DNA of 64,000 nucleotides from Belliella pelovolcani (GCF_900156785.1 NZ_FTOP01000002.1:310001-374000), one strand, 5' to 3'. Positions 7,651-18,785 are shown, numbered from the stretch's first letter. The notes: a model not told the origin generated them from the letters alone. Translations and numbers: made by a program.

Positions 7651-9117
7651 TCAAACCTTCTCAAAAATCCTCCTAAAGCTACAAGACTCAGCCAATCTTC
7701 CATGAAGCTCAGAGATAGCGACCCGCTCTTGTTCAGTGGTATCACGGTGACGGATGGTGACGGTATTGTCCTCCAATGTCTTGTGATCCACCGCAATACA
7801 GAAAGGTGTACCGATCAAATCTTGACGGGTGTAACGCTTGCCAATTGAAGCAGCATCTTCATAGATAATATTGAAATCATACTTTAAAGTATCGAAGATT
7901 TCTTTTCCTTTTTCAGGCAAGCCATCTTTTTTCGTGAGTGGTAGGATGGCAGCTTTGACAGGGGCAATTGCTGGGTGGAACTTGAGGTAAGTTCTTTGTT
8001 TGCCTTCTACTTCCTCGTCTACATAGGCATTGCACAGCGTCATCAAGAATAGACGATCTGCTCCAATTGAAGTCTCAATCACGTAAGGAATGTAGTTTTG
8101 GTTGATCTCAGGATCGAAGTATTGTTGCTTTTTCTTGGAGAACTCTTGGTGGCTCTTCAAGTCAAAATCTGTTCTAGAGTGAATACCCTCTACTTCTTTG
8201 AACCCAAATGGGAATTGGTATTCAATGTCCATGGCAGCATTGGCATAGTGAGCCAATTTCTCGTGGTCATGTCTTCTGAGTTTTTCTTCAGGGATGCCCA
8301 GCGCTTTGTGCCATTTCATACGAGTTTCTGCCCACTCTTTGTACCAGTCGAGTTCAGAGCCAGGTCTTACGAAGAATTGCATTTCCATTTGTTCAAATTC
8401 ACGCATTCTGAAGATAAACTGACGGGCTACGATTTCATTCCTGAAAGCCTTACCAATCTGCGCAATGCCAAAAGGAACCTTCATTCTGGCCGTTTTCTGC
8501 ACATTGAGGAAGTTTACAAAGATTCCTTGAGCAGTCTCGGGTCTCAAATAAATTGTGGAGGAGTCTTCTGCAACAGAACCTACTTGGGTAGAGAACATCA
8601 GGTTGAACTGACGTACATCTGTCCAATTTGAAGTGCCTGAAATTGGGCATTTGATTTCTTCGTTGATGATCAAGTCTCTCACCCCAGCAAGATCTTCTGC
8701 TTCCAAGAGTCTGCCCATGGCGTTAAGTAATTCTTGGGCTCTTTCCTTATTTCCAGCGTTTTCGTATGCCGCAGCTTTGTCTTCGATCAGGACATCAGCA
8801 CGGTATCTTTTTTTGGAGTCTTTGTTGTCGATCATGGGATCGTTGAAGCTGTCCACGTGACCGGAAGCCTTCCATGTAGTAGGATGCATAAAAATTGCCG
8901 CATCGATTCCGACGATATTGTCATTGAGACGGGTCATGGTTTCCCACCAAAGTCTCTTGAGGTTGTTTTTTAACTCTACTCCATAGGCTCCGTAATCATA
9001 GACAGCCTGTAAGCCATCATAGATTTCAGAAGAAGGGTAGACAAAGCCGTATTCCTTGGCGTGGGAAATTATATCTTTCAGTTGTGCGTTTTCCGCCGTT
9101 AGTTCATTTTTTGCCAT
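7651..9117 (-). CDS. glyS: Glycyl-tRNA synthetase (single-chain, class II)
   Basis: Charges tRNA-Gly with glycine; the dimeric alpha-2 type also found in eukaryotes and Firmicutes. About 488 residues. Visible: HPTTWKASGHVDSFNDPM near the N-terminus, class II motif 2 (FRNEIVARQFIFRMREFEQME), motif 3 near TSIGADRLFL, and the anticodon-binding domain at the C-terminus (from about HPAIAPVKAAILPL). I start it at the ATG at 9117 (MAKNELTAENAQ) rather than at an ATG 63 bases upstream, because the extra 21 residues are Phe-rich and unlike the family's N-terminus. It faces the lipoprotein cluster convergently. Confidence 0.97.
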   Translation of the reverse strand: MAKNELTAENAQLKDIISHAKEYGFVYPSSEIYDGLQAVYDYGAYGVELKNNLKRLWWETMTRLNDNIVGIDAAIFMHPTTWKASGHVDSFNDPMIDNKDSKKRYRADVLIEDKAAAYENAGNKERAQELLNAMGRLLEAEDLAGVRDLIINEEIKCPISGTSNWTDVRQFNLMFSTQVGSVAEDSSTIYLRPETAQGIFVNFLNVQKTARMKVPFGIAQIGKAFRNEIVARQFIFRMREFEQMEMQFFVRPGSELDWYKEWAETRMKWHKALGIPEEKLRRHDHEKLAHYANAAMDIEYQFPFGFKEVEGIHSRTDFDLKSHQEFSKKKQQYFDPEINQNYIPYVIETSIGADRLFLMTLCNAYVDEEVEGKQRTYLKFHPAIAPVKAAILPLTKKDGLPEKGKEIFDTLKYDFNIIYEDAASIGKRYTRQDLIGTPFCIAVDHKTLEDNTVTIRHRDTTEQERVAISELHGRLAESCSFRRIFEKV

Positions 9118-9187
9118 AGCTGCAAAATTAAAGAAATTCTTGAGAAAGGCGGTGAAAAATGAAGCTAGAAAAAATTGCATGTTTCTA

Positions 9188-9217
9188 GTACCAAGTACAA
9201 AGTACGATGTACCAAGA
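9188..9217 (+). repeat. GTACNAA heptamer repeat, copy 1
   Basis: Four head-to-tail heptamers GTACCAA, GTACAAA, GTACGAT, GTACCAA followed by GA. Two other copies lie at 33409-33438 (minus strand) and 62555-62584. All are intergenic. Confidence 0.7.
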
Positions 9218-9241
9218 TGCTATTGCAAAATATTTTATTTA

Positions 9242-9386
9242 TTTCCGCAATTAGACAACTAACCAATTGAAAATTAAGTCTTGGATCAACCCGATCCCGA
9301 GGCTTCGGGATTGGATATTCATTGATATTTGCTTGAAATCATAGGTTTATTCCGGTCTTTAGGTTCTACCAGCAAGATAGCGGATA
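9242..9386. repeat. 145-bp repeat with inverted ends, copy 2
   Basis: Begins TTCCGCAATTAG and ends GCGGATA; closely related to 3671-3810. It differs mainly by an inserted ATCCCGAGGCTTCGGGAT hairpin in the middle and by small substitutions. It lies between glyS and guaB. Confidence 0.65.
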
Positions 9387-9593
9387 ATCATGAAATATTT
9401 TTAAAGCTTATCAAGAGGTGAATTGTGATTAGACCACTCTCAACTTTACTCGATTAATCAGTTACTCAATAACTATTACAACTAATCCCCAATAACTTAA
9501 TCAACTATTCAACAGTTACCCGAATGCCTTCCGAATAATCTTCTCTTTTTTTCAGTATGTCAGCTTTAATTTGAAATTTATTTTACATCAGAG

Positions 9594-9625
9594 TTGATTG
9601 GCAATCAGAATTGTTTGTATCTTTG
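9594..9625 (+). promoter_or_regulatory. guaB promoter
   Basis: TTG at 9594-9596, 21-base spacer, TATCTTTG at 9618-9625: a textbook Bacteroidota promoter (TTG and TAnnTTTG). The guaB ATG is 33 bases further on. Confidence 0.75.
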
Positions 9626-9637
9626 ACGGGCAAATAG

Positions 9638-11137
<1,500 letters not shown>

Positions 11138-11157
11138 GATATTTGATTGAATATTTC

Positions 11158-11189
11158 AGCCCCATCGGATCATTTCGGTGGGGCTTTTT
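11158..11189 (+). terminator. guaB terminator, overlapping the 3' end of the convergent kinase gene
   Basis: AGCCCCATC... / GGTGGGGCT stem followed by TTTTT. The stop codon of the minus-strand kinase (11170-11172) is inside the hairpin and its last codons form the right arm. Confidence 0.85.
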
Positions 11190-14100
11190 CATATGGTATC
11201 AATAAAGTCACTTGGGTGCCTTTGTCAGGCTGACTGGTCATGGTGACAGGTTTGAGCTCAGGATTTTGAAGAACTAGGCTGACCCTTTCTTCAATCAACT
11301 GCACCCCTCGAGATTCATGTAGACTGGCTTTCTTCTTTTTCTGAATTCCCCTACCATTGTCAGTGATTTCACATTTTAGGATTCCCTCTTGATGGGTATA
11401 GTAGCTGATGGTTAATTCAGGGTTGGGATGTTGACGACTGAATGCATGTACAAAGACATTTTCAACAAAAGGCTGGGTCAACATCGGAGGTACAAGGTAA
11501 TTTTTCAAATTGATCAAGTCCTTTTCGTCCTTTATAAAATCAAAATTGATCTTCCAGTGAAGCCGATTTCCTATTCTTTCATTTTCGATTTCGATATAAG
11601 ATTGAATGAAAGTAATGTCATCTTGCAAGGGAATTAGCTTCTTAGAACTGATGTCCAAAGTTTGACGCATCAACTTGGAGAATTTTCCCAAAAACTCTAC
11701 AGCATCTTCTTCCTGATTGTTGAGTATGTAGTACTGAATGGAATTGATAGCATTGAAGATAAAATGTGGGTTCAATTGACTTCTCAGTGCTTCGATTTTG
11801 AGATCATTGATCCGATTTTGGATGGATATTCTTTTTTGCTCATTTTTTCTGTAGTTTTTGATTTTGTTTTGATAAATCCCGATCCCTACCAAGATCAACG
11901 CAAGCAAAGAAAAGCCGATAAGCCAAGGATTCAGATAGAAAGGTGGGTTGACTTGGATGGTAAGTAGACGGAAGCTATTAACGGAGCCTGTATGTGTATC
12001 CAGTACTTCGACTTCCAATATGTATTTCCCTGTCGGAAGATATGGGAATGCCAAACTTCTATCATAAGTATAAGGACTCCATGAGGCATCACTATTCAGT
12101 CTGTATCTGTATTGAAGTTGGTCTGGAAAAACACTTCCCTCAGGCTTCAAGTCAAGATAGATGGTGTTGTTTTGATGTGAAAGCGTGATGCTTTTCTTTT
12201 TGTATTTGAACCAAGAGTAATCACTCTCTGGCGCTGGGTCATGGTTGATAGTCAATCTGCCTATACCCAAATCAAATTGCCTAGGTTCTGGAGCCAAAAT
12301 TTTATTTAGAGAAAGGTGGTAGTACCCCTGGTTAACTGGTAAGTAAAGAGAGCTTCCTAGCAAACTTGGTTGATTGAAACTGGTTAGATTTATCCCATTT
12401 TCATCATTGATCAACCTTATGTTTCCTTCAAAGTAAATATTCACCCCCTTTTCAGTACCGATCAAAAGATGCCCTTCAAAGCTTTCTAAAAACAGTATAT
12501 TCTTACCAGAAATCTCGTCTCTTTTGATTTCCTGTACAATTCGAAATGAAGGTTTTGTTTCTACGATATAGATGGAACCAAATTCTGATGCCAATACCAA
12601 TTGGTCCTTTTGGTAGGGCTTGATATGTTTTAATTTAAGTTCAGGCCAGATTCCTTGGTCTAAGTATGAAATAAATTCTTTTCCATTCCATTCATATAAG
12701 CCGGTGAAGACAGAAGCGAAATATAGGCTGCCATTGCTCGCTGCTATACCTGTGATTTGAGTAGGTGTAGAAGGGAGGTCTTTTGAATAATACTGGTAGT
12801 GTAGCCTATCCAAATCTTCATATATCCTAACTCCTCCATATGGATTTGTCTCGACAAGCTTACCCTCTTCGGTAAATGAAAATTGAAAAGTATGAATAGG
12901 CAAGTATTTAAGGCAACCCCCTTGTTCATTAAATGCATATATACCGATACTGGTATTGACCCATGCGAGGTTTTGATGGATTTGCATTCCATAGAATTCA
13001 ATAGCTGAAGCTTTGATATCCGCTCTCAATTCAAAGAAATCATCTTCAAATTTGGGGACTTTCATGCCTGATCGATAGTCTCTTTTTTGGATTTCTTTGA
13101 ATACTTGATTGGATATCAATAAATCACTATTCTGGTCTTTTTTAGTGAATTTCAGGCCATTTTCTTGAAGGAGTAGTTGAGTAGTGCCGAGTTCTTGAAT
13201 GTTGATAATTTCATATTGATCAGATTCATGGTAGATCAAGCCATCATCGAGTCTAATTACAAACAATCCTTGATCTTTTGTCCCTATAAATAGCTTATTT
13301 CGCTTTGGGCTAAACTCAAGCTGTAAAACTTCCTTAGATGGAATTCCATAGCGTACTTCCATAGATGTGAGTTGACCATCCTTCAGGTGATATACTCCTC
13401 CATTTTTACTAAAAATCCCCCAAGCTGCACCGAGAATTTCACCGGAGGGGATTTTGATAAAATCCCAAAAAATGGTTGAACCATAAGTGTTTTCAGGATC
13501 TTCACCTTTTATGAAATTTTCTAATGAAAATTCATTTAACAATTCCTTGTCGCTGGTAAAGAGCTTATCATCGATCAAACCAATAGAATAAATCAATTTC
13601 TGGTCATTGATTTTTTTTGCAGAAACACGATTATCAGAAAAGATGATTTCGTGTAAGCCTACCCCGTAAGTAGTAAAAAATACCCTGTCTTCATATTCAA
13701 AAAAACCGGAAACATAACTCTGTGGACTATCAAAGATACTTTCAGGAATGATTGTTACTTCATGGGTAAGGATATTGATGATGGCTACGCCATTTTCAGT
13801 ACCAATGAATACATCGTCTTTGTAGGGGTAGATCGTCCTAATTCTCCCATCAAAAGCACCCTCAGCTGTTCCAAAAGCAGTAAACTTCTCTCCATCAAAG
13901 AAACTCAAACCTCCTCCATAGCTACCGAGCCAGATATTACCAAGAATATCTTCTGCAATAGCCCAGCAGCTGTTGAAAGCAAGGCCATCGGCTGTGGTGA
14001 AGTTTCTAAAAGCACCATTTTCTCTTATAGCTACACCATTCTCTGTGCCGATCCAAAGTAAGTCTCTCGAGTCATTGTAAAGTGCACGGATAGCATTATT

Positions 14101-14214
14101 AGGCAGGCCTTCTGATGTGGTATAATGCGCACTGGGATACTGTTGTGCCAAAAGGTTGCAGCTCAGAACCCATGTCAACAATAAGGAAGTGCATGCTTTG
14201 ATTTTAGAAACCAT
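11170..14214 (-). CDS. Reg_prop / Y_Y_Y sensor histidine kinase, LytS type
   Basis: 1014-residue membrane sensor. N-terminal signal (CTSLLLTWVLSCNLLAQQ), then an extracytoplasmic beta-propeller built of Reg_prop repeats (LWIGTENGVAI, IWLGSYGGGLSFFDGEKF, VFIGTENGVAI), a Y_Y_Y-type domain at about 690-755, one transmembrane segment at about 763-782, and a cytoplasmic His_kinase domain with LNPHFIFNAINSIQYYI (phospho-histidine near 813) and a HATPase with VENVFVHAF and DNGRG. The propeller normally senses a periplasmic ligand, but nothing here identifies it. Its start overlaps the regulator gene upstream by 11 bases, so the pair is one operon. It is not flanked by SusC/D or glycan genes, unlike polysaccharide-sensing hybrid systems. 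Confidence 0.92.
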   Translation of the reverse strand: MVSKIKACTSLLLTWVLSCNLLAQQYPSAHYTTSEGLPNNAIRALYNDSRDLLWIGTENGVAIRENGAFRNFTTADGLAFNSCWAIAEDILGNIWLGSYGGGLSFFDGEKFTAFGTAEGAFDGRIRTIYPYKDDVFIGTENGVAIINILTHEVTIIPESIFDSPQSYVSGFFEYEDRVFFTTYGVGLHEIIFSDNRVSAKKINDQKLIYSIGLIDDKLFTSDKELLNEFSLENFIKGEDPENTYGSTIFWDFIKIPSGEILGAAWGIFSKNGGVYHLKDGQLTSMEVRYGIPSKEVLQLEFSPKRNKLFIGTKDQGLFVIRLDDGLIYHESDQYEIINIQELGTTQLLLQENGLKFTKKDQNSDLLISNQVFKEIQKRDYRSGMKVPKFEDDFFELRADIKASAIEFYGMQIHQNLAWVNTSIGIYAFNEQGGCLKYLPIHTFQFSFTEEGKLVETNPYGGVRIYEDLDRLHYQYYSKDLPSTPTQITGIAASNGSLYFASVFTGLYEWNGKEFISYLDQGIWPELKLKHIKPYQKDQLVLASEFGSIYIVETKPSFRIVQEIKRDEISGKNILFLESFEGHLLIGTEKGVNIYFEGNIRLINDENGINLTSFNQPSLLGSSLYLPVNQGYYHLSLNKILAPEPRQFDLGIGRLTINHDPAPESDYSWFKYKKKSITLSHQNNTIYLDLKPEGSVFPDQLQYRYRLNSDASWSPYTYDRSLAFPYLPTGKYILEVEVLDTHTGSVNSFRLLTIQVNPPFYLNPWLIGFSLLALILVGIGIYQNKIKNYRKNEQKRISIQNRINDLKIEALRSQLNPHFIFNAINSIQYYILNNQEEDAVEFLGKFSKLMRQTLDISSKKLIPLQDDITFIQSYIEIENERIGNRLHWKINFDFIKDEKDLINLKNYLVPPMLTQPFVENVFVHAFSRQHPNPELTISYYTHQEGILKCEITDNGRGIQKKKKASLHESRGVQLIEERVSLVLQNPELKPVTMTSQPDKGTQVTLLIPYEKAPPK

Positions 14215-14938
14215 TGAAGATGTTGGACAATTTCCTCATGGAAACAGAAAGCTTTTCGCCGTTTTTGAGGTGCAGATTGAGCAATTTTTTGTCATAGCGA
14301 TCAATTTGTGATCGGTTGACTAAGATAGATTGATGAACCCTAATAAATTCATCAGCCGGGAGAATTTCTTCTATTTTTTTAAGGTTTTTGGAAACTAGGA
14401 TTTTATCGCCATTAGTCCTGATGATCTCGGTGTAATTACCTTCTCCTTTGCAGTAGATGATTTCATCAAAATTTACCACATAGTCTCCTTCTTGGGTGTT
14501 GAAGATCTCCATACGCTTTCCGTTGAGCTTAGATTCTAATTGATCCAACCTATCTAAAATGGCATCTTTATTTGTAGTGATTTCTGATTTTAACCTGTAG
14601 ATAGTATCTCGCAATTCTTGTAGGTCAATGGGCTTGAGTAGGTAGTCAAATGGCTGATGCTTGATTGCCTTGCGGGCATATTCCTCGTGAGCGGTTGTGA
14701 AAATCACTTTGAAGTCAATTTTGTCAAAAGCCTCAAATAGGTCAAAGCCATTTTGCTCAGGCATCTGAACGTCCAAAAATACCAGATCAGGGTTGAACTT
14801 ATTGATGGCCTTGATTCCTTCTACAACGGATGAAGCCTTGGCAACGACATCAAACTGACCTTCAAAATACTTATCCAATAATATATGAATGGACTCCCGA
14901 GCCATATGCTCATCATCAATGATTATCACTTTGATCAT
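14204..14938 (-). CDS. LytTR-family response regulator
   Basis: 244 residues: receiver domain at about 1-120 (acidic pocket IIDDEHMARE, phospho-acceptor in LVFLDVQMPEQNGF, lysine in YLLKPID) and a C-terminal LytTR DNA-binding domain (about 145-244, with GEGNYTEI and the closing RSQIDRYDKKLLNL). First gene of a two-gene operon with the kinase at 11170-14214. LytTR regulators usually bind paired direct repeats upstream of one or a few targets; the targets are not evident here. Confidence 0.94.
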   Translation of the reverse strand: MIKVIIIDDEHMARESIHILLDKYFEGQFDVVAKASSVVEGIKAINKFNPDLVFLDVQMPEQNGFDLFEAFDKIDFKVIFTTAHEEYARKAIKHQPFDYLLKPIDLQELRDTIYRLKSEITTNKDAILDRLDQLESKLNGKRMEIFNTQEGDYVVNFDEIIYCKGEGNYTEIIRTNGDKILVSKNLKKIEEILPADEFIRVHQSILVNRSQIDRYDKKLLNLHLKNGEKLSVSMRKLSNIFNGF

Positions 14939-15378
14939 AGCTTACTTTCTTCTTTTTTGGGAATGAAATTTTGAAAACTTGGGGTGATTATTTTCAATTG
15001 GATAAAATTACACCCTCGTACCTCAGCAAAAAATACCATGTTCAGGGTATTTTTGACCAAATCTTAAACATTTTAATCTCAAAACCTTATGCCATTGACC
15101 ATGCAGCATCCTGTTTTTTAAATGAGACCGATCCGCTGCAGCCAAGTTATTGATTGACATAAGGATACTTAGATATTGGTTTCTAGCGGTCGTTTGCTGG
15201 GAAATTAGTTTTATGGAATAAGATGAGCTATTCCATATATTTCTCACCCCAAACTTAAAGATTAAACTAAATGAAGAAGCTGAATTGACAGCGATTGACC
15301 CAAAAAAGAAAAGCAGCCTGAATCTTCTGATTCGGCTGCTTTTTATAATCATCATTCGATAATGTTGATTGCGATGAC
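14939..15378. other. Gene-poor intergenic stretch with a possible coding relic
   Basis: 440 bases between the LytTR operon and the M16 protease. At about 15259-15306 a plus-strand frame reads KLNEEAELTAIDPKKK, which looks like protein sequence, but it is closed by a stop just upstream and runs into a terminator. It may be the end of a decayed gene. No convincing gene remains; 60-110 residue frames here cross the terminator. Confidence 0.4.
15309..15345. terminator. Bidirectional terminator behind the M16 protease gene
   Basis: AAGCAGCC-TGAATC / GATTC-GGCTGCTT with a one-base bulge, loop TTCT and A/T runs on both sides, so it can stop the minus-strand protease transcript. Confidence 0.8.
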
Positions 15379-18177
15379 TTATTTCGCTGGGAATCTCTGA
15401 ATTTCTAGGAGATTTTCTTTTACCAAATAAGCTTTTGCTGCATTTTGGATTCTTTCAGGAGTGACGGAGTCGATAGATGCTCTACCTTCTAGGATTACTT
15501 CCCAAGGCAGATCATAAGTTCGTACAGCAGACATCTGTCCGTTCCAGTAATTGTTTCGCTTTAAGTTTTCCTCGTAGGCGATTCTTCGTTTTTCTTTGAC
15601 CTTGTTCAGATCATCTTCAGTAGGGCCATTTTCTTGGATTTTTTTCACCTCTGCCCAAGCGGCTTCCGTGAGCTTATCGACCATGTCAGGACTACAAGGG
15701 AAAGATATCGAAAAGCTGAAGTTACCTACAGGCTGAATACTCATATTGCCACTTGCTCCTACACCATATACACCACCAATCTCTTCTCGTAGGTTTTCGA
15801 TCAATTTGATCGTAAGGATTTCTCCCAAATAGCTGATGTCGGTTGATTTTTTTCTATCATAATCAGTCTCACCAGAGAAGAACATGATCACTTGAGATTT
15901 TTCATCTGTACCAACCTCTATTCTCTCTTTTTTACCTCTTGGTGTTCTGATACCTAAGTCTACAAAGCTATCCTTAGCGTTAGCATCTCCTGGTAAGCTT
16001 CCGATATATTGCTCAAGCAATGGAATAAATGTATCCATGTCAATATTGCCCGTGAAAAAGAACTCAAAATTGGCGGCATTGGAGAATCTATCAGCAAAGA
16101 TTTCAAGACCTCTGTCGATGTCTATTTTGTCATAATCTTCTGGATCAAGAATCCCCATAGCACGTGGATTTCCACCAGCCACTATTTTATTGACTGCTCT
16201 AGAAAATTGGTAATCAGGATTAGCTTGTGCTCCTGCTAACTGCGTCTTTTGGTTAGTTTTATATACTTCATATAGATCAGCATCTTTCCTTGGCTTGGTA
16301 AAATACAAATGCATCAACTGCATGGCAGTTTCCAAATCCTTTGGAGAGGTTATGCCAGAGATGTTTTGGGAATAAGTGCCAATATTTGGAGTCAAGGACA
16401 CAGTCTTGCCAGAAAGCACTTTTCTCAAATCTGTAGGAGAGAAATCTCCAACACCCATCACATTGACCATCACACCTGCATTGCTAGCAGTCAGATGGTC
16501 TTCATCTGAATAGAGTGAAGTACCACCTTTACCTGTGGCTGAAATCAGAATTTCATCATTTTTGAAATCAGTTTGCTTTACAAATACCTTTGCTCCATTC
16601 GAAAGGGTGATTTCTTGAATGTCCACTCCTGATATTTTATTCATTCCGCTTACTTTTCCAGCTGCAGGTAGATTAGTGATCAAGTCTTCTGCAAGGAGCT
16701 TTTCTTCGTATGGTGTCAGCTGCATATTGTCTACAGCAGTGAATAGCGCCAATACTTCTTGCTCTGTTGGAAGGGTTTCCTTGTCCTTTTCTGGGCCAGA
16801 GATCACCACTACTCTATTGTCATCCCTTACCAATTCTTTAGCTAAAGCATTGATTTCTTCCACAGTGATTTGGGGCATGACATCTTGATAGAATTCGTAT
16901 CTCCATTGCTGATCTTCGGCAAAACTTCCCTCAAGGTAATGCGATACATATTTGCCTACAAGTGAACCAGACTCTGCTTTGTCCATTTCTTTGGCAGCTC
17001 TTTCGGCTGAGTTAAGCAATGACCTTTTGACTCTTTCTAGCTCGCTTTCAGTAAAGCCAAACTGAGCAACTCTTTCATTCTCTTCGATCAATGCTTTGAT
17101 TGCAACTGCTGTTTTTCCTGGAGCCACTGCGCCAGAAGCTGAGAAATAATCCATATCTCTTACAAAATTGCCATAGCCAGTACCTGCGTAGATAAATGGA
17201 GCATCAGGTTTTTGTCTGATTTCATCCAAACGCTGATTTAGCATCCCGCTGTAAAGTCTTCTTTTGAGGATGTTTTTATAATCTTCTTTAGTACTGGTCG
17301 GTAATGCTTTGTGTTTGTAGTAAAGTTGGATTTGAATCCCTGGAGACTCAGGATCGGTCACTACTGTTACAAAAGTTTCTTTGTGCTCAGGAACAGGGAA
17401 ATGTTCACGAGGTTTTGCATTGGCAGGATTCTCCAAGCCGGAGAAATACTCCTTGATTAATGCTTCCAGCTTATCAGGATCTTCGTCCCCAACAGCTACT
17501 ACAGCCATCAAATCTGGTCTATACCAATCTCTGTAAAATCTTCTGATCGTTTCGTATTCGAAGTTTTCGACAACCTCCATCTTACCAATAGGCAATCTAT
17601 CTGCATATTTACTGTCATGAAGTAACACAGGCAGGAACTGATCTCTTACTCTTTGACTGTAACCTTGTCCTGTTCTCCACTCCTCTACGATGATACCACG
17701 CTCACCATCAATGTCTTCTTCATTCATCAATACACCACCTGCCCAATCGGCCAATACCAAAAAACCACTTTTCAGTTTTTCTTCATCATCAGAAGGAATA
17801 GGTAAAATGTAAACTGTCTCGTCGAAGCTGGTATAAGCATTTAAGTCTCCTCCAAAAGAAACACCGATCGATTGTAAGTAGCTTACGAGTTCATTTTTCT
17901 CAAAATTTTTGGTCCCATTGAAAGCCATGTGCTCTGTAAAGTGAGCTAAGCCTGCTTGGTCATCATCCTCTAGAATAGAGCCTGCATTGACAGCAAGCCT
18001 CAATTCTACCTTTTTCTCAGGTTTAGGGTTCTGTTGGACGTAGTAGGTAAGTCCATTGGCTAGTTTACCTGTTCTCACTCTGGAGTCTAAGGGGACTTTT
18101 TCTTGGCTTTGTGCCGTGAGGGCTAGAGTAGTTCCTAGCCAAAAAGCCATCAAAATGATGATTCTTGTATACTTCAT
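15379..18177 (-). CDS. M16 (pitrilysin-type) zinc metalloprotease, exported
   Basis: 932 residues with a signal peptide (IIILMAFWLGTTLALTAQS). Two M16 repeats. The first carries the inverted zinc motif HFTEH at 79-83 and the downstream glutamates in GERGIIVEEWR, so it is the catalytic half; the second (from about residue 520) lacks the motif and would close the chamber, as in other fused M16 enzymes. Expected to be periplasmic, degrading peptides. It stands alone on the minus strand between two intergenic gaps. Family call is firm; substrate unknown. Confidence 0.94.
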   Translation of the reverse strand: MKYTRIIILMAFWLGTTLALTAQSQEKVPLDSRVRTGKLANGLTYYVQQNPKPEKKVELRLAVNAGSILEDDDQAGLAHFTEHMAFNGTKNFEKNELVSYLQSIGVSFGGDLNAYTSFDETVYILPIPSDDEEKLKSGFLVLADWAGGVLMNEEDIDGERGIIVEEWRTGQGYSQRVRDQFLPVLLHDSKYADRLPIGKMEVVENFEYETIRRFYRDWYRPDLMAVVAVGDEDPDKLEALIKEYFSGLENPANAKPREHFPVPEHKETFVTVVTDPESPGIQIQLYYKHKALPTSTKEDYKNILKRRLYSGMLNQRLDEIRQKPDAPFIYAGTGYGNFVRDMDYFSASGAVAPGKTAVAIKALIEENERVAQFGFTESELERVKRSLLNSAERAAKEMDKAESGSLVGKYVSHYLEGSFAEDQQWRYEFYQDVMPQITVEEINALAKELVRDDNRVVVISGPEKDKETLPTEQEVLALFTAVDNMQLTPYEEKLLAEDLITNLPAAGKVSGMNKISGVDIQEITLSNGAKVFVKQTDFKNDEILISATGKGGTSLYSDEDHLTASNAGVMVNVMGVGDFSPTDLRKVLSGKTVSLTPNIGTYSQNISGITSPKDLETAMQLMHLYFTKPRKDADLYEVYKTNQKTQLAGAQANPDYQFSRAVNKIVAGGNPRAMGILDPEDYDKIDIDRGLEIFADRFSNAANFEFFFTGNIDMDTFIPLLEQYIGSLPGDANAKDSFVDLGIRTPRGKKERIEVGTDEKSQVIMFFSGETDYDRKKSTDISYLGEILTIKLIENLREEIGGVYGVGASGNMSIQPVGNFSFSISFPCSPDMVDKLTEAAWAEVKKIQENGPTEDDLNKVKEKRRIAYEENLKRNNYWNGQMSAVRTYDLPWEVILEGRASIDSVTPERIQNAAKAYLVKENLLEIQRFPAK

Positions 18178-18311
18178 ATGTTTTAATTTAAAATTGCATT
18201 GTAAACTAATAAAATTATCTTAGTTAGTTAGGATAAGTTGATGAAAAAATGTTAAAAAATACCGATTGTCGAATATACCTACCGCCTATCAGGATAAGAT
18301 GGCCAAAGTAC

Positions 18312-18785
18312 TTATTGGTGATGATAGGGTTCATTTCTTAGAATGGTGTATGCTCTATATACTTGTTCAATAAAAAACACACGAACCATCTGATGTGAAA
18401 AGGTCATTTTTGATAGGGAGATTTTTCCATTGGCACGCTGATAAATTGCTTCAGAAAAGCCATAAGGACCTCCAATCACGAACACCAGCTGCTTGAGCCC
18501 TGAGTTCATTTTCTTTTGTAAATAATCGGAGAAGTCTATAGAGGAGAATTGCTTGCCATTTTCATCAAGCAGGATAAGCTCATCTGAATTTTGAAGCTTT
18601 TTAAGAATAAGTTCTCCCTCTTTTTCTTTCTGACTAGACTCAGAGAGTGACTTGGTGTTTTTGAGATCTGGTATTATTTCAAATTCAAATTTGATATAAA
18701 ACCCCAATCTTTTGACATATTCATCAATCAGCTCCTGAATGGCACGGCTGTCAGTTTTTCCTACAGCGATAAGTTTGATCTGCAT
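18312..18785 (-). CDS. rlmH: 23S rRNA (pseudouridine1915-N3)-methyltransferase
   Basis: 157 residues, the standard length. SPOUT-fold enzyme that methylates pseudouridine 1915 in helix 69 of 23S rRNA. Seen: LDENGKQFSSIDFSDYL, the knot region VFVIGGPYGFSEAIYQRA (SAM-binding GGPYG), SLSKMTFSHQMVRVFFIEQVYRAYTI and the C-terminal NEPYHH that is conserved in the family. Stands alone. Confidence 0.97.
   Translation of the reverse strand: MQIKLIAVGKTDSRAIQELIDEYVKRLGFYIKFEFEIIPDLKNTKSLSESSQKEKEGELILKKLQNSDELILLDENGKQFSSIDFSDYLQKKMNSGLKQLVFVIGGPYGFSEAIYQRANGKISLSKMTFSHQMVRVFFIEQVYRAYTILRNEPYHHQ

Noticed and set aside
8098-8631. 177-residue plus-strand frame inside glyS
   Set aside because: Entirely within the confirmed glycyl-tRNA synthetase, in another frame.
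15023-15355. 110-residue minus-strand frame
   Set aside because: Begins inside the terminator of the M16 gene and shows no protein-like pattern.
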